Shown here in pieces: positions 1 to 7,086 of a stretch of 44,397 bases of DNA. Within the stretch, counting starts at the first letter, position 1; every line of letters starts with the position of its first letter. The stretch is from an uncultured Prevotellaceae bacterium. Lineage in GTDB: Bacteria > Bacteroidota > Bacteroidia > Bacteroidales > Bacteroidaceae. Position numbers and translations under genes: made by a program. Where the stretch lies: NCBI GenBank assembly GCA_946540735.1, contig CAMNIN010000029.1, positions 1 to 44,397 on the forward strand, written 5' to 3'. The notes below the pieces were generated by a model. That model saw only the letters and a program-made list of their open reading frames with translations. It was not told the DNA's origin and searched no databases.

Positions 1-1
1 G

Positions 2-136
2 CAATGTCTGTGGAAAGAGAAACACTTCACAGTGACGCTTTGCCATTCCATCTTGGGTGGCGGAACAGATTGCAAAATGAGAATAGAAGTGGAAGGTCCT
101 CCTCGGCAGCAAACCCACAGTCAGAATCCAGGATGA
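2..136 (+). CDS. possible 3' end of a gene cut by the window edge
   Basis: A reading frame is open from base 2 to a TGA at 134-136, just before the acetyltransferase gene. The translation has alternating hydrophobic residues (FTVTLCHSI, KMRIEVEG) that could be beta strands, but it is too short to assign. The frame starting at base 1 is also open, to a TGA at 142-144, so the reading frame is uncertain. No function is inferred. Confidence 0.25.
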   Translation, partial: QCLWKEKHFTVTLCHSILGGGTDCKMRIEVEGPPRQQTHSQNPG

Positions 137-172
137 TTGCTTGATTTCATGAGCAAGAGGAAACTTTTTTAT

Positions 173-655
173 ATGGAAGAAATGCAGACAGTAAACGAAT
201 ATGCCATCAGCAAGGCTGGGTTGGAAGACTTGCAGGAGATTCTCAACCTACAATACCTTGCTTATCAGAGTGAGGCAGCTGTGTTAGACAATAAGGACAT
301 ACCTCCACTGAAACAGACTCTGGATAAGGTGATTGGGGAATACCACAAAGGCATCATCCTGAAAATGGTGGATGCGGGCGGACTGATCATCGGTTCCATC
401 CGTGCCTGGGAGATGAAGGATACCGTCCATGTCGGGAAACTGATGGTACACCCCGACTACAGACATCATGGATATGGCACGAAACTTCTGGGTGAGATAG
501 AGAAGTATTTCTCTCAAAAGCGATATGAACTGTTTACGAGCACCCTTAGCATTGACAACATCCGGCTCTATCAGAGAAAGGGCTATCGGGAGTTTGACCG
601 CAGAAGCATCGGTGACACACTGGATTTTGTGTATATGGAAAAGGTAATTGGTTAG
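173..655 (+). CDS. GNAT family N-acetyltransferase
   Basis: Predicted acetyl-CoA dependent N-acetyltransferase of unknown substrate. The protein shows the GNAT plan: an N-terminal YAISKAGLEDL strand-helix, a central strand pair ending in VGKLMVHPDYR, then the acetyl-CoA pyrophosphate loop HHGYGTKLL and a C-terminal LYQRKGYREFDR motif typical of the last strand. The frame is open from a TTG at 137. The ATG at 173 is chosen because AGAGG lies about 12 bases upstream and the GNAT fold begins soon after. ATGs at 149 and 182 are alternatives. It is the first complete gene of a tight rightward set, with only 2 bases before the esterase. The fold is clear from sequence; the substrate is unknown. Confidence 0.85.
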   Translation: MEEMQTVNEYAISKAGLEDLQEILNLQYLAYQSEAAVLDNKDIPPLKQTLDKVIGEYHKGIILKMVDAGGLIIGSIRAWEMKDTVHVGKLMVHPDYRHHGYGTKLLGEIEKYFSQKRYELFTSTLSIDNIRLYQRKGYREFDRRSIGDTLDFVYMEKVIG

Positions 656-657
656 GA

Positions 658-1287
658 ATGAATGAATCACGGATTGACACGATAGAGATACAAAGCAGGG
701 CTCTGGAGAAGACGATGGCAATGAAGGTATATGTCCCAGCCAACGGCAACGAGGGAATGACCGTACTGTATCTGATGCACGGGCGAAGCGGCGATGAGAA
801 CATGATGAATGTCCTCAACATACCATCCGCAGCCGACAAGATGATTGCCACCGGGGCAATTCAGCCCATGGTGATTGTTTGTCCAAGAATGGACGATGCA
901 TTGGAGCTTGACGCCTATGAGTCGTATTTCTTCGACGAAATCATACCACTCATCGATAGGCGATACCATACGGGGGTGCGCCATATCGGTGGCTTTTCAG
1001 CCGGTGGTTACATAGCACTCAGGTATGCGCTACTGCACCCGAGTGTTTTTCTCGATGACCATATGGTTGTCGGCACATCTGCCATGATACAGACAGAACT
1101 GGATTGCATTGTCAACCAATACACTGATCAGTTCTGCAATCCGATGGTGATGTGGGGAAAGTACCGAAAAGGGCTGTTCAAAACTACTCTGCCTGTCTCC
1201 TTCCAATTCCATCATGTACAGATGGACGGTGGACATGCCGCACATTTCCTGGATGAACTGCAAAAGACTATCAACTCTGCAAGATGA
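658..1287 (+). CDS. alpha/beta hydrolase, putative esterase (esterase D-like)
   Basis: Likely cytoplasmic serine esterase of the alpha/beta hydrolase fold, close to the 'putative esterase' family that includes S-formylglutathione hydrolases and tributyrin esterases. The strand VLYLMHGRSGD carries the HG oxyanion motif. The nucleophile elbow is GFSAGG, within IGGFSAGGYIALRYAL. A late His in DGGHAAHF fits the catalytic histidine. There is no signal peptide. At 209 residues it is somewhat shorter than the usual 240-280. It starts 2 bases after the upstream acetyltransferase, and its stop overlaps the next start by 4 bases, so the three genes are almost certainly co-translated. The natural substrate cannot be told. 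Confidence 0.8.
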   Translation: MNESRIDTIEIQSRALEKTMAMKVYVPANGNEGMTVLYLMHGRSGDENMMNVLNIPSAADKMIATGAIQPMVIVCPRMDDALELDAYESYFFDEIIPLIDRRYHTGVRHIGGFSAGGYIALRYALLHPSVFLDDHMVVGTSAMIQTELDCIVNQYTDQFCNPMVMWGKYRKGLFKTTLPVSFQFHHVQMDGGHAAHFLDELQKTINSAR

Positions 1288-1772
1288 ATGAAATGAAACT
1301 CCGACCATTCAATCCCAATGATGCAGAGACGATTCTAAGTTGGTGCAAGGACAAGCATACATTCCGGCTCTGGAGTGCTGACAGGTATGAGAATTTCCCT
1401 GCCCGGCCTGAGGAGATGATGATGCAATACAAGGGAGATAACATATATCCTTTTACGGCTATTGTAGGAGAGGAGATTGTAGGTCATATTTTGTTGAGAC
1501 ATCCATCAGAGGACAAAAGCGTCATCCGCTTCGGCTTTGTGATAGTTGACGACTCGAAACGTGGCAAGGGCTACGGCAAGCAAATGCTCAGTCTCGCTAT
1601 CGATTATGCACAACAGGAATTGGGAGCCAAGCGCATCACACTCGGCGTGTTTTGCGACAATAATCCCGCAGTGGAATGTTACAAATCCATCGATTTCCGC
1701 ATCAGAGGAACGGATGCCTATGTGATAGACGGCGAGGAATGGAAAGGTTTTGAGATGGAACTAAATAAGTAA
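1284..1772 (+). CDS. GNAT family N-acetyltransferase
   Basis: A second GNAT acetyltransferase of the RimJ/RimL-like branch. The N-terminal KLRPFNPNDAETILSWC is the typical opening strand and helix. The strand VIRFGFVIVDDSKRGKGYG contains the acetyl-CoA loop RGKGYGKQML, followed by ITLGVFCDNNPAVECYKSIDF, the usual AxxxYxxxGF-like ending. The start codon overlaps the esterase stop (ATGA), indicating translational coupling. It is unrelated in detail to the first GNAT, so it is not a tandem duplicate. The substrate is unknown; family members modify N-terminal amines, antibiotics or small metabolites. Confidence 0.88.
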   Translation: MNEMKLRPFNPNDAETILSWCKDKHTFRLWSADRYENFPARPEEMMMQYKGDNIYPFTAIVGEEIVGHILLRHPSEDKSVIRFGFVIVDDSKRGKGYGKQMLSLAIDYAQQELGAKRITLGVFCDNNPAVECYKSIDFRIRGTDAYVIDGEEWKGFEMELNK

Positions 1773-1797
1773 AGACTATGTATATAAGACCCGCAAT

Positions 1798-2910
1798 TTG
1801 CACAATACCCGAATCGATGTGGCCGATGCCCTGAGAGGCATCGCTGTGGCCGGCATCATCCTGTATCACTCCGTGGAGCACTTCAACATTTTCACCAAGG
1901 AGCCGATAACCCATGCGCAGGCAAGCGATCAGACTGTGGCCAATGTGCTGGCTTGGCTGCTCTCAGGTAAGATGTATGGCATCTTCGCCATGCTCTTCGG
2001 ACTGAGTTTCTTCATCATGAACGACAACCAGCAGCAGAAAGGAAAGTATTTCTCGGGCCGCTTTGCCTGGCGGATGTGCCTGCTTTTCCTCTTCGGCATT
2101 GTCAACGTGGCCTTTTATGATGGCGACATCCTGATGCTCTACGCCTGTTATGGCATGCTGCTCATTCCCATCAGCTATCTGCCGTCGAAGTGGGTGTGGT
2201 GCATCATCGCCTTGCTGGCCATCCAGCCCGTGGAGCTATACTGCTTGCTGACGGGCTACGAGATTGACCATACAAGGTTCTATGAAATCTCCGGCATCAT
2301 CAATGCTGCGCACGAGCATGGCACGTTCTGGGAAAACACGCTCACCAACCTGCGTTACGGGTTTGAGGTGAATCTGCGGTTCAATGTCTTCAGCGGACGA
2401 CTGACACAGTTGCTCTGCCTCTTCATTCTCGGCATGCAGCTTGGTCGGCAGAGGCTGTTCTATAACGAGGGACATCACCTGAAGATATGGCATGGAATAC
2501 TCATTTGTTCCGCCTTAATCGTCGTAGCATTAAATTTTGTGAATCTCGGCGAATTGAACTCATGGCTGAAGCCCATCTATAATTTAACCATCCTCTTGAT
2601 GATAGTCTCGGCCATCGTCTCTGCCTGGTATGCTTTCGGGGGTGTTCGCCAGGTACTCCATCATCTCTGCATTTTTGGTCGCATGAGTCTTACCAACTAT
2701 CTGCTCCAGTCCATCATCGGCTGCTTCATCTTCTGCGGCTATGGGCTTGCCTGCTATCACCATTTAGGCATCACCTACGCCGTCCTTGTAGGCCTCTCGA
2801 TGGTTATTGTTCAGTATCTGTTCGCCCGTTATTGGTTCGCCAGCCATCCTCGCGGACCGTTGGAAGGACTTTGGAGAAAACTGACATGGATTTTTCAACA
2901 TAGCAAATAG
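1798..2910 (+). CDS. DUF418 domain-containing membrane protein (YeiB-like)
   Basis: Polytopic inner-membrane protein with about ten hydrophobic segments. It has the DUF418/YeiB signature: an N-terminal RIDVADALRGIAVAGI followed by a membrane helix, and a C-terminal block with GRMSLTNYLLQSIIG and a final RYWFASHPRGPLEGLWR, which is the hallmark ending of the family. Function is unknown; the family resembles acyltransferase-like membrane proteins. The only in-frame start before the conserved N-terminus is TTG at 1798. The ATG at 1778 is in another frame and soon stops, so a small start-region frameshift is possible. It follows the second GNAT by 25 bases. Confidence 0.88.
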   Translation: MHNTRIDVADALRGIAVAGIILYHSVEHFNIFTKEPITHAQASDQTVANVLAWLLSGKMYGIFAMLFGLSFFIMNDNQQQKGKYFSGRFAWRMCLLFLFGIVNVAFYDGDILMLYACYGMLLIPISYLPSKWVWCIIALLAIQPVELYCLLTGYEIDHTRFYEISGIINAAHEHGTFWENTLTNLRYGFEVNLRFNVFSGRLTQLLCLFILGMQLGRQRLFYNEGHHLKIWHGILICSALIVVALNFVNLGELNSWLKPIYNLTILLMIVSAIVSAWYAFGGVRQVLHHLCIFGRMSLTNYLLQSIIGCFIFCGYGLACYHHLGITYAVLVGLSMVIVQYLFARYWFASHPRGPLEGLWRKLTWIFQHSK

Positions 2911-3097
2911 GATAGACTTCAATGCCATAGGGATGCCCTACGACACCATGTTCCATGAGCTGCAGCAGGGCCATCCCAACGCACGCTACTGGATATGGGA
3001 CGCCGTACACCCCACCCCGGCTGGTCATCTGCGGATGGCGGAAATGTGGATCAGCAAGGCCACGGAGGCTGGATGGCTGCTCAGTCCCAATCCCTAA
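2882..3097 (+). pseudogene. C-terminal fragment of an SGNH/GDSL hydrolase (carbohydrate esterase-like)
   Basis: The frame that overlaps and follows the DUF418 stop encodes the end of an SGNH esterase: DFNAIGMPYDTMFHEL, then YWIWDAVHPTPAGHLRMAE and a closing WLLSPNP. The D-x-x-H pair in WDAVHPTPAGH is the family's catalytic Asp-His block V. The blocks with the serine (GDS) and the oxyanion Gly and Asn are absent, and the frame is closed by a TGA just upstream (about 2879-2881). An internal ATG at 2933 leaves only 54 residues. I infer a deletion that joined the DUF418 gene to the tail of an esterase gene. Fragment identity is well supported by the motif; expression is unlikely. Confidence 0.7.
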
Positions 3098-3286
3098 AAA
3101 TTCATCACATATCCCCTATCCAACTGCACATAATCGCTCCGCGGTAAAATTGAAGTAAACTTCATTTCCCTCTTGCTTCTCCCGATTTAACTTGGTTGAA
3201 TCGTTCCTGTGCTCAGGAAAAGACATAAAAACAATTTTTCCGTCATATTTTTCTAACCTGTCCCACGGTCTGGCACAACCTGCCTT

Positions 3287-3294
3287 TATCTTTG
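3287..3294 (+). promoter_or_regulatory. isolated -7 box in the 3098-3591 spacer
   Basis: TATCTTTG matches the Bacteroidetes -7 consensus TAnnTTTG, but I see no TTTG at the expected distance upstream. It may be a second, weaker promoter of the GH2 gene. The rest of this 490-base AT-rich spacer shows no convincing gene. Confidence 0.35.
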
Positions 3295-3410
3295 CATCGA
3301 ACAATCAAGTTCTACGGAAATCCCCAAAAGGATTCCATCACATTTTCATAAAAAAAACAGTGATCTGGCGAAGATTCTCCGTGTCGGGATAAAAAAATGA
3401 ATCGATTCGC

Positions 3411-3441
3411 TTTGTCCTCCTCCCGACTTTTAGTATCTTTG
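3411..3441 (+). promoter_or_regulatory. Bacteroidetes-type promoter of the GH2 gene
   Basis: TTTG at 3411-3414 and TATCTTTG at 3434-3441 are 19 bp apart, matching the Bacteroidetes primary sigma consensus (-33 TTTG, -7 TAnnTTTG). Transcription would begin near 3448 and leave a leader of about 145 bases before the ATG at 3592. Confidence 0.75.
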
Positions 3442-3591
3442 CACTATTGGAGCGAGGTCACCTGGTTTCTGCAGCGGTTCTTCTTGTGTTTCTCTTTCAT
3501 ATAGGGAATGGAGACGGCCCATGCAAATCAGCATTTGTGTGACAAGCCGAGAATGAATAACTAAAACAGATCAATTGTCAAATCTTTATCC

Positions 3592-5955
3592 ATGAAACAG
3601 TTTCTTATTCTTTTGGGAGTTCTCATGACACTGCCGCTGTCGGCACAGCGCATCTCTGAAAACCTGAATTTTGGCTGGGATTTCCGTCTCAACAATGAAG
3701 GTGAGTGGCGGAAAGTCGACGTGCCCCACGATTTTCAGATTGAACAGCCGTGGGTGGCTCCTGCTGCCGACGAGAAGGCTGACAATACCGATGCTGCAGC
3801 CAATATCAAAAGCCGGTTGTCAAGTAGGGGGTTCAAAGAGATGGGCAAGGGCTATTACCGCTACCTCCTGACACCTGACACCGCACTGAAAGGACGTCGC
3901 GTCCTGCTCGATTTCGAAGGAATCATGTACACCGCTGATGTGATGCTCAATGGACAACGCGTGGGCGGAACGGATTATGGATACGTCGGCTTTGAGATCG
4001 ATGTGTCCGACTTGTTGAAGTACGGTCAAGAGAATGTCGTCGAAGTTGTCGCCGATACCCGTGAGCCTGGCAATTCCCGTTGGTACACCGGAGGCGGACT
4101 CTTCCGCAATGTCTCTCTTGTGTCCACGCCAAAGGACATGTTTTTTGAGCGGCATCCGCTGTATGTCACCACACGCGGCAACCGTTATGTGAGTATCTCG
4201 GCTGCATTTACCAACCGTACCCGCAGCAAGGCCACCCGCATCGCCTGGCAGATTCTCTCGCCTGACGGGAAAGAGGTATGTGGAGACACTGCGGTGCTTG
4301 CCCGGCATCGGATGACGCGCACGCAAGAAGAACGTATCGTCAGCGATGTGGAGATCAGCCAACCTCAGATATGGGATGTCGACAATCCTTGCCTCTATCA
4401 GGTGAGGGCACAGTTGCTACGTGAGGATGGATCCGTAGCTGATGAGACTTGTGACGAGTTTGGCATCCGCACAATCGAAATCGGTCCCTCGTTCGGACTG
4501 AAACTCAATGGCAAGAAAGTGCTCCTCAAAGGGTATGCCAACCACCACACCTTGGGGGCTCTTGGCGCTGCGGCATACCCTCGTGCCATCGAAAAACGCA
4601 TAAAGATGATGAAAGAGTGGGGCATCAATCACATCCGTACATCCCACAACCCCTACAGCCGCGAGTTCATCAGACTTTGCGACAGGTATGGCATCCTTGT
4701 CGTGGATGAGCTTTACGATAAGTGGACACGCCAGCATACGGGTGGTAAGATTCCTTTCGAGCTTCACTGGCAAAGCGAGGTGCCCGAATGGGTGAAACGC
4801 GACCGTAACTCTCCATCTGTGGTGCTCTGGAGCCTTGGAAATGAACTCCAGCAGGATCCCAACCAGCCGTTCAATGATTTTGGCGTGACGATGTACGAGT
4901 TGCAGAAGACCCTCCTCCTGCGTTATGACTCCACACGATTGGTGACGGTGGCCATGCATCCCAGATTCCGCAATTGGGAGACGGATTCACTGCCTTGCGA
5001 TCTGGCGATGAAGACAGATATCCAAGCGTATAATTATAGGTATATGTATTTCCCGGGAGATGGACGCAGATTCCCCTGGATGACTTTCTACCAGAGCGAG
5101 GCCAACACCTCGGGGATGGGACCTAACTTCTTCGAGATGAACCTCGACAAGGTCATCGGACTGGCTTATTGGGGCGCAATCGATTATCTGGGCGAGAGCC
5201 AGGGCTGGCCGGCAAAAGGATGGACTCAGGGGGTCTTCGACATCTCGCTTGACCCCAAACCGAAAGCTTATCTCATGAGGTCTCTCTTCAAACCGGATGA
5301 GCCTCTCGTGCATATCGGCATCATCGACTCTAAGAACGAGGTGATGTGGAATGGGGTGCAGACAGGCAACGATGGGATGAGTGACCATTGGAACCGTGAA
5401 CCGGGAAAGTCGCTCTCGCTGATCACTTATACCAATGCTGATGAGGTGGAGCTGCGGCTCAATGGCAAGAGCCTGGGCCGGAAAAAGAACATGAAAGACG
5501 ACCCGAAACAGCGCAACCAGATCAGATGGGATCATGTGACCTATGCCGACGGAAAACTTGAGGCTATCGCCTATCAGAATGGGAAGATGGCCGCGAAGCA
5601 TCAGATCGAGACTGCTGGCAAGGCCGTCAAACTTGTCGCTACACCGGATAACAGCCATTGGAAGGCTGATGGCACTGATTTGCAGCATATCCGCGTCGAG
5701 GCTGTCGACAGCAAGGGGCGCCGTGTGCCTATGGCACAGGACGATATCCGTTTCTCGGTTTCAGGAGATGCCCGAATCGTGGCTGTCAGCAATGGCGACC
5801 AGAATAGCGACGAAGTGAACGTGACCGATCACCGCCATCTCTGGAATGGGGCTGCATTGGTGATTCTTCGGGCTGGACGCACTCCTGGACCCATCAACGT
5901 GAGTATCTCGTCCGATCAATTCAAGACTGTCAGGCTGCGCCTGACCACACGCTAA
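3592..5955 (+). CDS. secreted glycoside hydrolase family 2 enzyme (beta-galactosidase-like)
   Basis: Exported retaining glycosidase of family GH2, probably a beta-galactosidase or related activity acting in the periplasm. Residues 1-18 form a signal peptide (FLILLGVLMTLPLSAQ). The sugar-binding jelly roll covers about 20-180 (WRKVDVPHDF, GYYRY, WYTGGGLFRNV), an Ig-like domain about 185-295, and the TIM barrel about 300-575. The acid/base is Glu418 in SLGNELQ and the nucleophile is probably Glu503 in QSEANTSG. The C-terminal part carries a DUF4982-type domain (NADEVELRLNGKSLG) and a final Ig-like domain. Length (787) is normal. It has its own promoter and no SusC/SusD partners in view, so the exact glycan cannot be told. 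Confidence 0.93.
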   Translation: MKQFLILLGVLMTLPLSAQRISENLNFGWDFRLNNEGEWRKVDVPHDFQIEQPWVAPAADEKADNTDAAANIKSRLSSRGFKEMGKGYYRYLLTPDTALKGRRVLLDFEGIMYTADVMLNGQRVGGTDYGYVGFEIDVSDLLKYGQENVVEVVADTREPGNSRWYTGGGLFRNVSLVSTPKDMFFERHPLYVTTRGNRYVSISAAFTNRTRSKATRIAWQILSPDGKEVCGDTAVLARHRMTRTQEERIVSDVEISQPQIWDVDNPCLYQVRAQLLREDGSVADETCDEFGIRTIEIGPSFGLKLNGKKVLLKGYANHHTLGALGAAAYPRAIEKRIKMMKEWGINHIRTSHNPYSREFIRLCDRYGILVVDELYDKWTRQHTGGKIPFELHWQSEVPEWVKRDRNSPSVVLWSLGNELQQDPNQPFNDFGVTMYELQKTLLLRYDSTRLVTVAMHPRFRNWETDSLPCDLAMKTDIQAYNYRYMYFPGDGRRFPWMTFYQSEANTSGMGPNFFEMNLDKVIGLAYWGAIDYLGESQGWPAKGWTQGVFDISLDPKPKAYLMRSLFKPDEPLVHIGIIDSKNEVMWNGVQTGNDGMSDHWNREPGKSLSLITYTNADEVELRLNGKSLGRKKNMKDDPKQRNQIRWDHVTYADGKLEAIAYQNGKMAAKHQIETAGKAVKLVATPDNSHWKADGTDLQHIRVEAVDSKGRRVPMAQDDIRFSVSGDARIVAVSNGDQNSDEVNVTDHRHLWNGAALVILRAGRTPGPINVSISSDQFKTVRLRLTTR

Positions 5956-5964
5956 GGCTCAGAC

Positions 5965-6000
5965 ATCCGCCCTTCGACAGCATTTTTCGTTCGGGCGGAT
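5965..6000 (+). terminator. stem-loop after the GH2 gene
   Basis: ATCCGCCC (5965-5972) pairs with GGGCGGAT (5993-6000), starting 10 bases after the stop codon. Only a short T stretch follows, so it may be a weak terminator or simply the first unit of the palindromic repeat next to it. Confidence 0.5.
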
Positions 6001-6115
6001 TTGTAATCCGGCCGCATTGAGTATCAGCATTTGCAATGCGCTTTTAGCGGATTATAAATCCTGATACTCAGAGCATCGGGATTACAAATCCCGATGAACG
6101 ACGACAAATCCCGAT
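6001..6115. repeat. nested palindromic intergenic repeat
   Basis: This spacer contains TGAGTATCAG (6018-6027) and its perfect inverse (6061-6070), which enclose GCATT/AATGC and GGATT/AATCC palindromes. A 21-bp palindrome (6075-6095, ATCGGGATT-ACA-AATCCCGAT) follows, and its right half is repeated at 6104-6115. The variants of 'GGATT-ACA-AATCC' resemble dispersed REP-like elements seen in Bacteroidetes spacers. Copy number elsewhere in the genome is unknown from this window. Confidence 0.6.
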
Positions 6116-6222
6116 AATCATAAGAGGGAAAAACGGGGGTGCTGAGTCGTTGCCTTAAAAACACATTTACTTAAATTCTGTCAAAATTCATGTCTTTTAC
6201 TTCGATATTGGGTATTTTTATG

Positions 6223-6230
6223 TATTTTTG
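6223..6230 (+). promoter_or_regulatory. -7 promoter element of the isochorismatase-like gene
   Basis: TATTTTTG matches the TAnnTTTG box and lies 47 bases before the ATG at 6278. No clean -33 TTTG is visible; a T-rich stretch near 6193-6199 may serve. Confidence 0.55.
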
Positions 6231-6277
6231 CAGGCGATTCCAATCACACTTAATACATTATTAAATTTCTAAGAAAA

Positions 6278-6829
6278 ATGAACAAACTTGACCGTCCGGC
6301 AATCCTTGTTGTTGACATGCTCAATGATTTCGTCACTGGTGCTCTCGCTTGTGACAGAGGAAAGGCTATCGTTCCGGCTACCGCCCGCTTGCTCGATGCA
6401 GCCCGCGAGGCTGGTGTTCCCGTCATCTTCTGTAATGACGCTCACATCCAAGGTATCGACCGTGAACTCACCATCTGGGGCGACCATGCCATCCGTGGCA
6501 CCAAGGGCGCTGAGGTGATTCCCGAACTCAAACTCTGCGACAAAGACTATGTCGTGCCAAAGCGCAGGTATAGCGGATTCTTCCAGACCGACCTCGATAT
6601 CCTGCTGAAAGAACTCGGTGTGAAAACTGTCATCATGACCGGACTTCATGCACACATGTGCGTCCGTCACACCTCCGCCGACGCTTTCTGTCTCGGCTAT
6701 GACGTGGTGGTCGCTAAAGAGGCTACAGACTCGTTTACTGAAGAGGATTACCTCAATGGTCTTGCTTACCTCAAGACCTGTTATGGAGCCGACGCTTACA
6801 GCAACGACGAGCTGATTGCTGCTTTCTGA
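6278..6829 (+). CDS. isochorismatase family cysteine hydrolase (nicotinamidase-like)
   Basis: Cytoplasmic hydrolase of the isochorismatase superfamily. The three catalytic residues are visible: Asp in VVDMLNDF near residue 14, Lys in VVPKRRYSGF near 94, and the nucleophilic Cys in HMCVRHTSADAF near 128. The family hydrolyses amide or vinyl-ether bonds (nicotinamide, isochorismate, N-carbamoyl compounds). The 'P-K-R-x-Y-S-G-F' and 'H-x-C-V-R-H-T-S-A-D-A' motifs are those of the nicotinamidase-related branch. No metal-binding D-x-H-x-x-x-H triad of true PncA is obvious, so nicotinamidase activity is not claimed. It is monocistronic, with its own -7 box and a downstream hairpin. Confidence 0.88.
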   Translation: MNKLDRPAILVVDMLNDFVTGALACDRGKAIVPATARLLDAAREAGVPVIFCNDAHIQGIDRELTIWGDHAIRGTKGAEVIPELKLCDKDYVVPKRRYSGFFQTDLDILLKELGVKTVIMTGLHAHMCVRHTSADAFCLGYDVVVAKEATDSFTEEDYLNGLAYLKTCYGADAYSNDELIAAF

Positions 6830-6860
6830 ACGCTTCTTGAAAAATCTTCAAGCCAAATAC

Positions 6861-6900
6861 AGACACGCCAATGGTTCCCATGCCATTGACGTGTCTTGTT
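6861..6900 (+). terminator. terminator hairpin after the isochorismatase-like gene
   Basis: A 14-bp stem with one mismatch (6861-6874 with 6883-6896) and an 8-base loop lies 32 bases after the stop and is followed by TGTT. The arms begin with AGACACG and end with CGTGTCT. The weak T tract makes termination likely rather than certain. Confidence 0.6.
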
Positions 6901-6990
6901 GCGTTTGGGCCTTCTATCTCTACATTTGTTTAAAATCACTAAAAACACAAACTTTTTCTCTTTCCAATAATAAAACTGCTGAAAAATTTG

Positions 6991-6998
6991 TAAATTTG
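6991..6998 (+). promoter_or_regulatory. -7 promoter element of ileS
   Basis: TAAATTTG matches TAnnTTTG in an AT-rich spacer and would give a leader of about 80 bases before the ileS ATG. A second short T/A-rich stretch follows. No good -33 box is seen. Confidence 0.5.
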
Positions 6999-7086
6999 CA
7001 CCTTAATTACGATTTTTTCGTTACAAAACGGAAAGATGTAGTTTTGCAAGTTATTGATATACAATTAAATAAGAAGGTTTAAGGAT

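Noticed and set aside
2955..3158. 67-codon plus frame after the DUF418 gene
   Set aside because: The SGNH esterase fragment in another frame explains this sequence better.
3270..3283. TGGCAC-like sequence resembling a sigma-54 -24/-12 promoter
   Set aside because: The GG and GC elements are 10 rather than 12 bases apart, and no sigma-54 activator gene is near.
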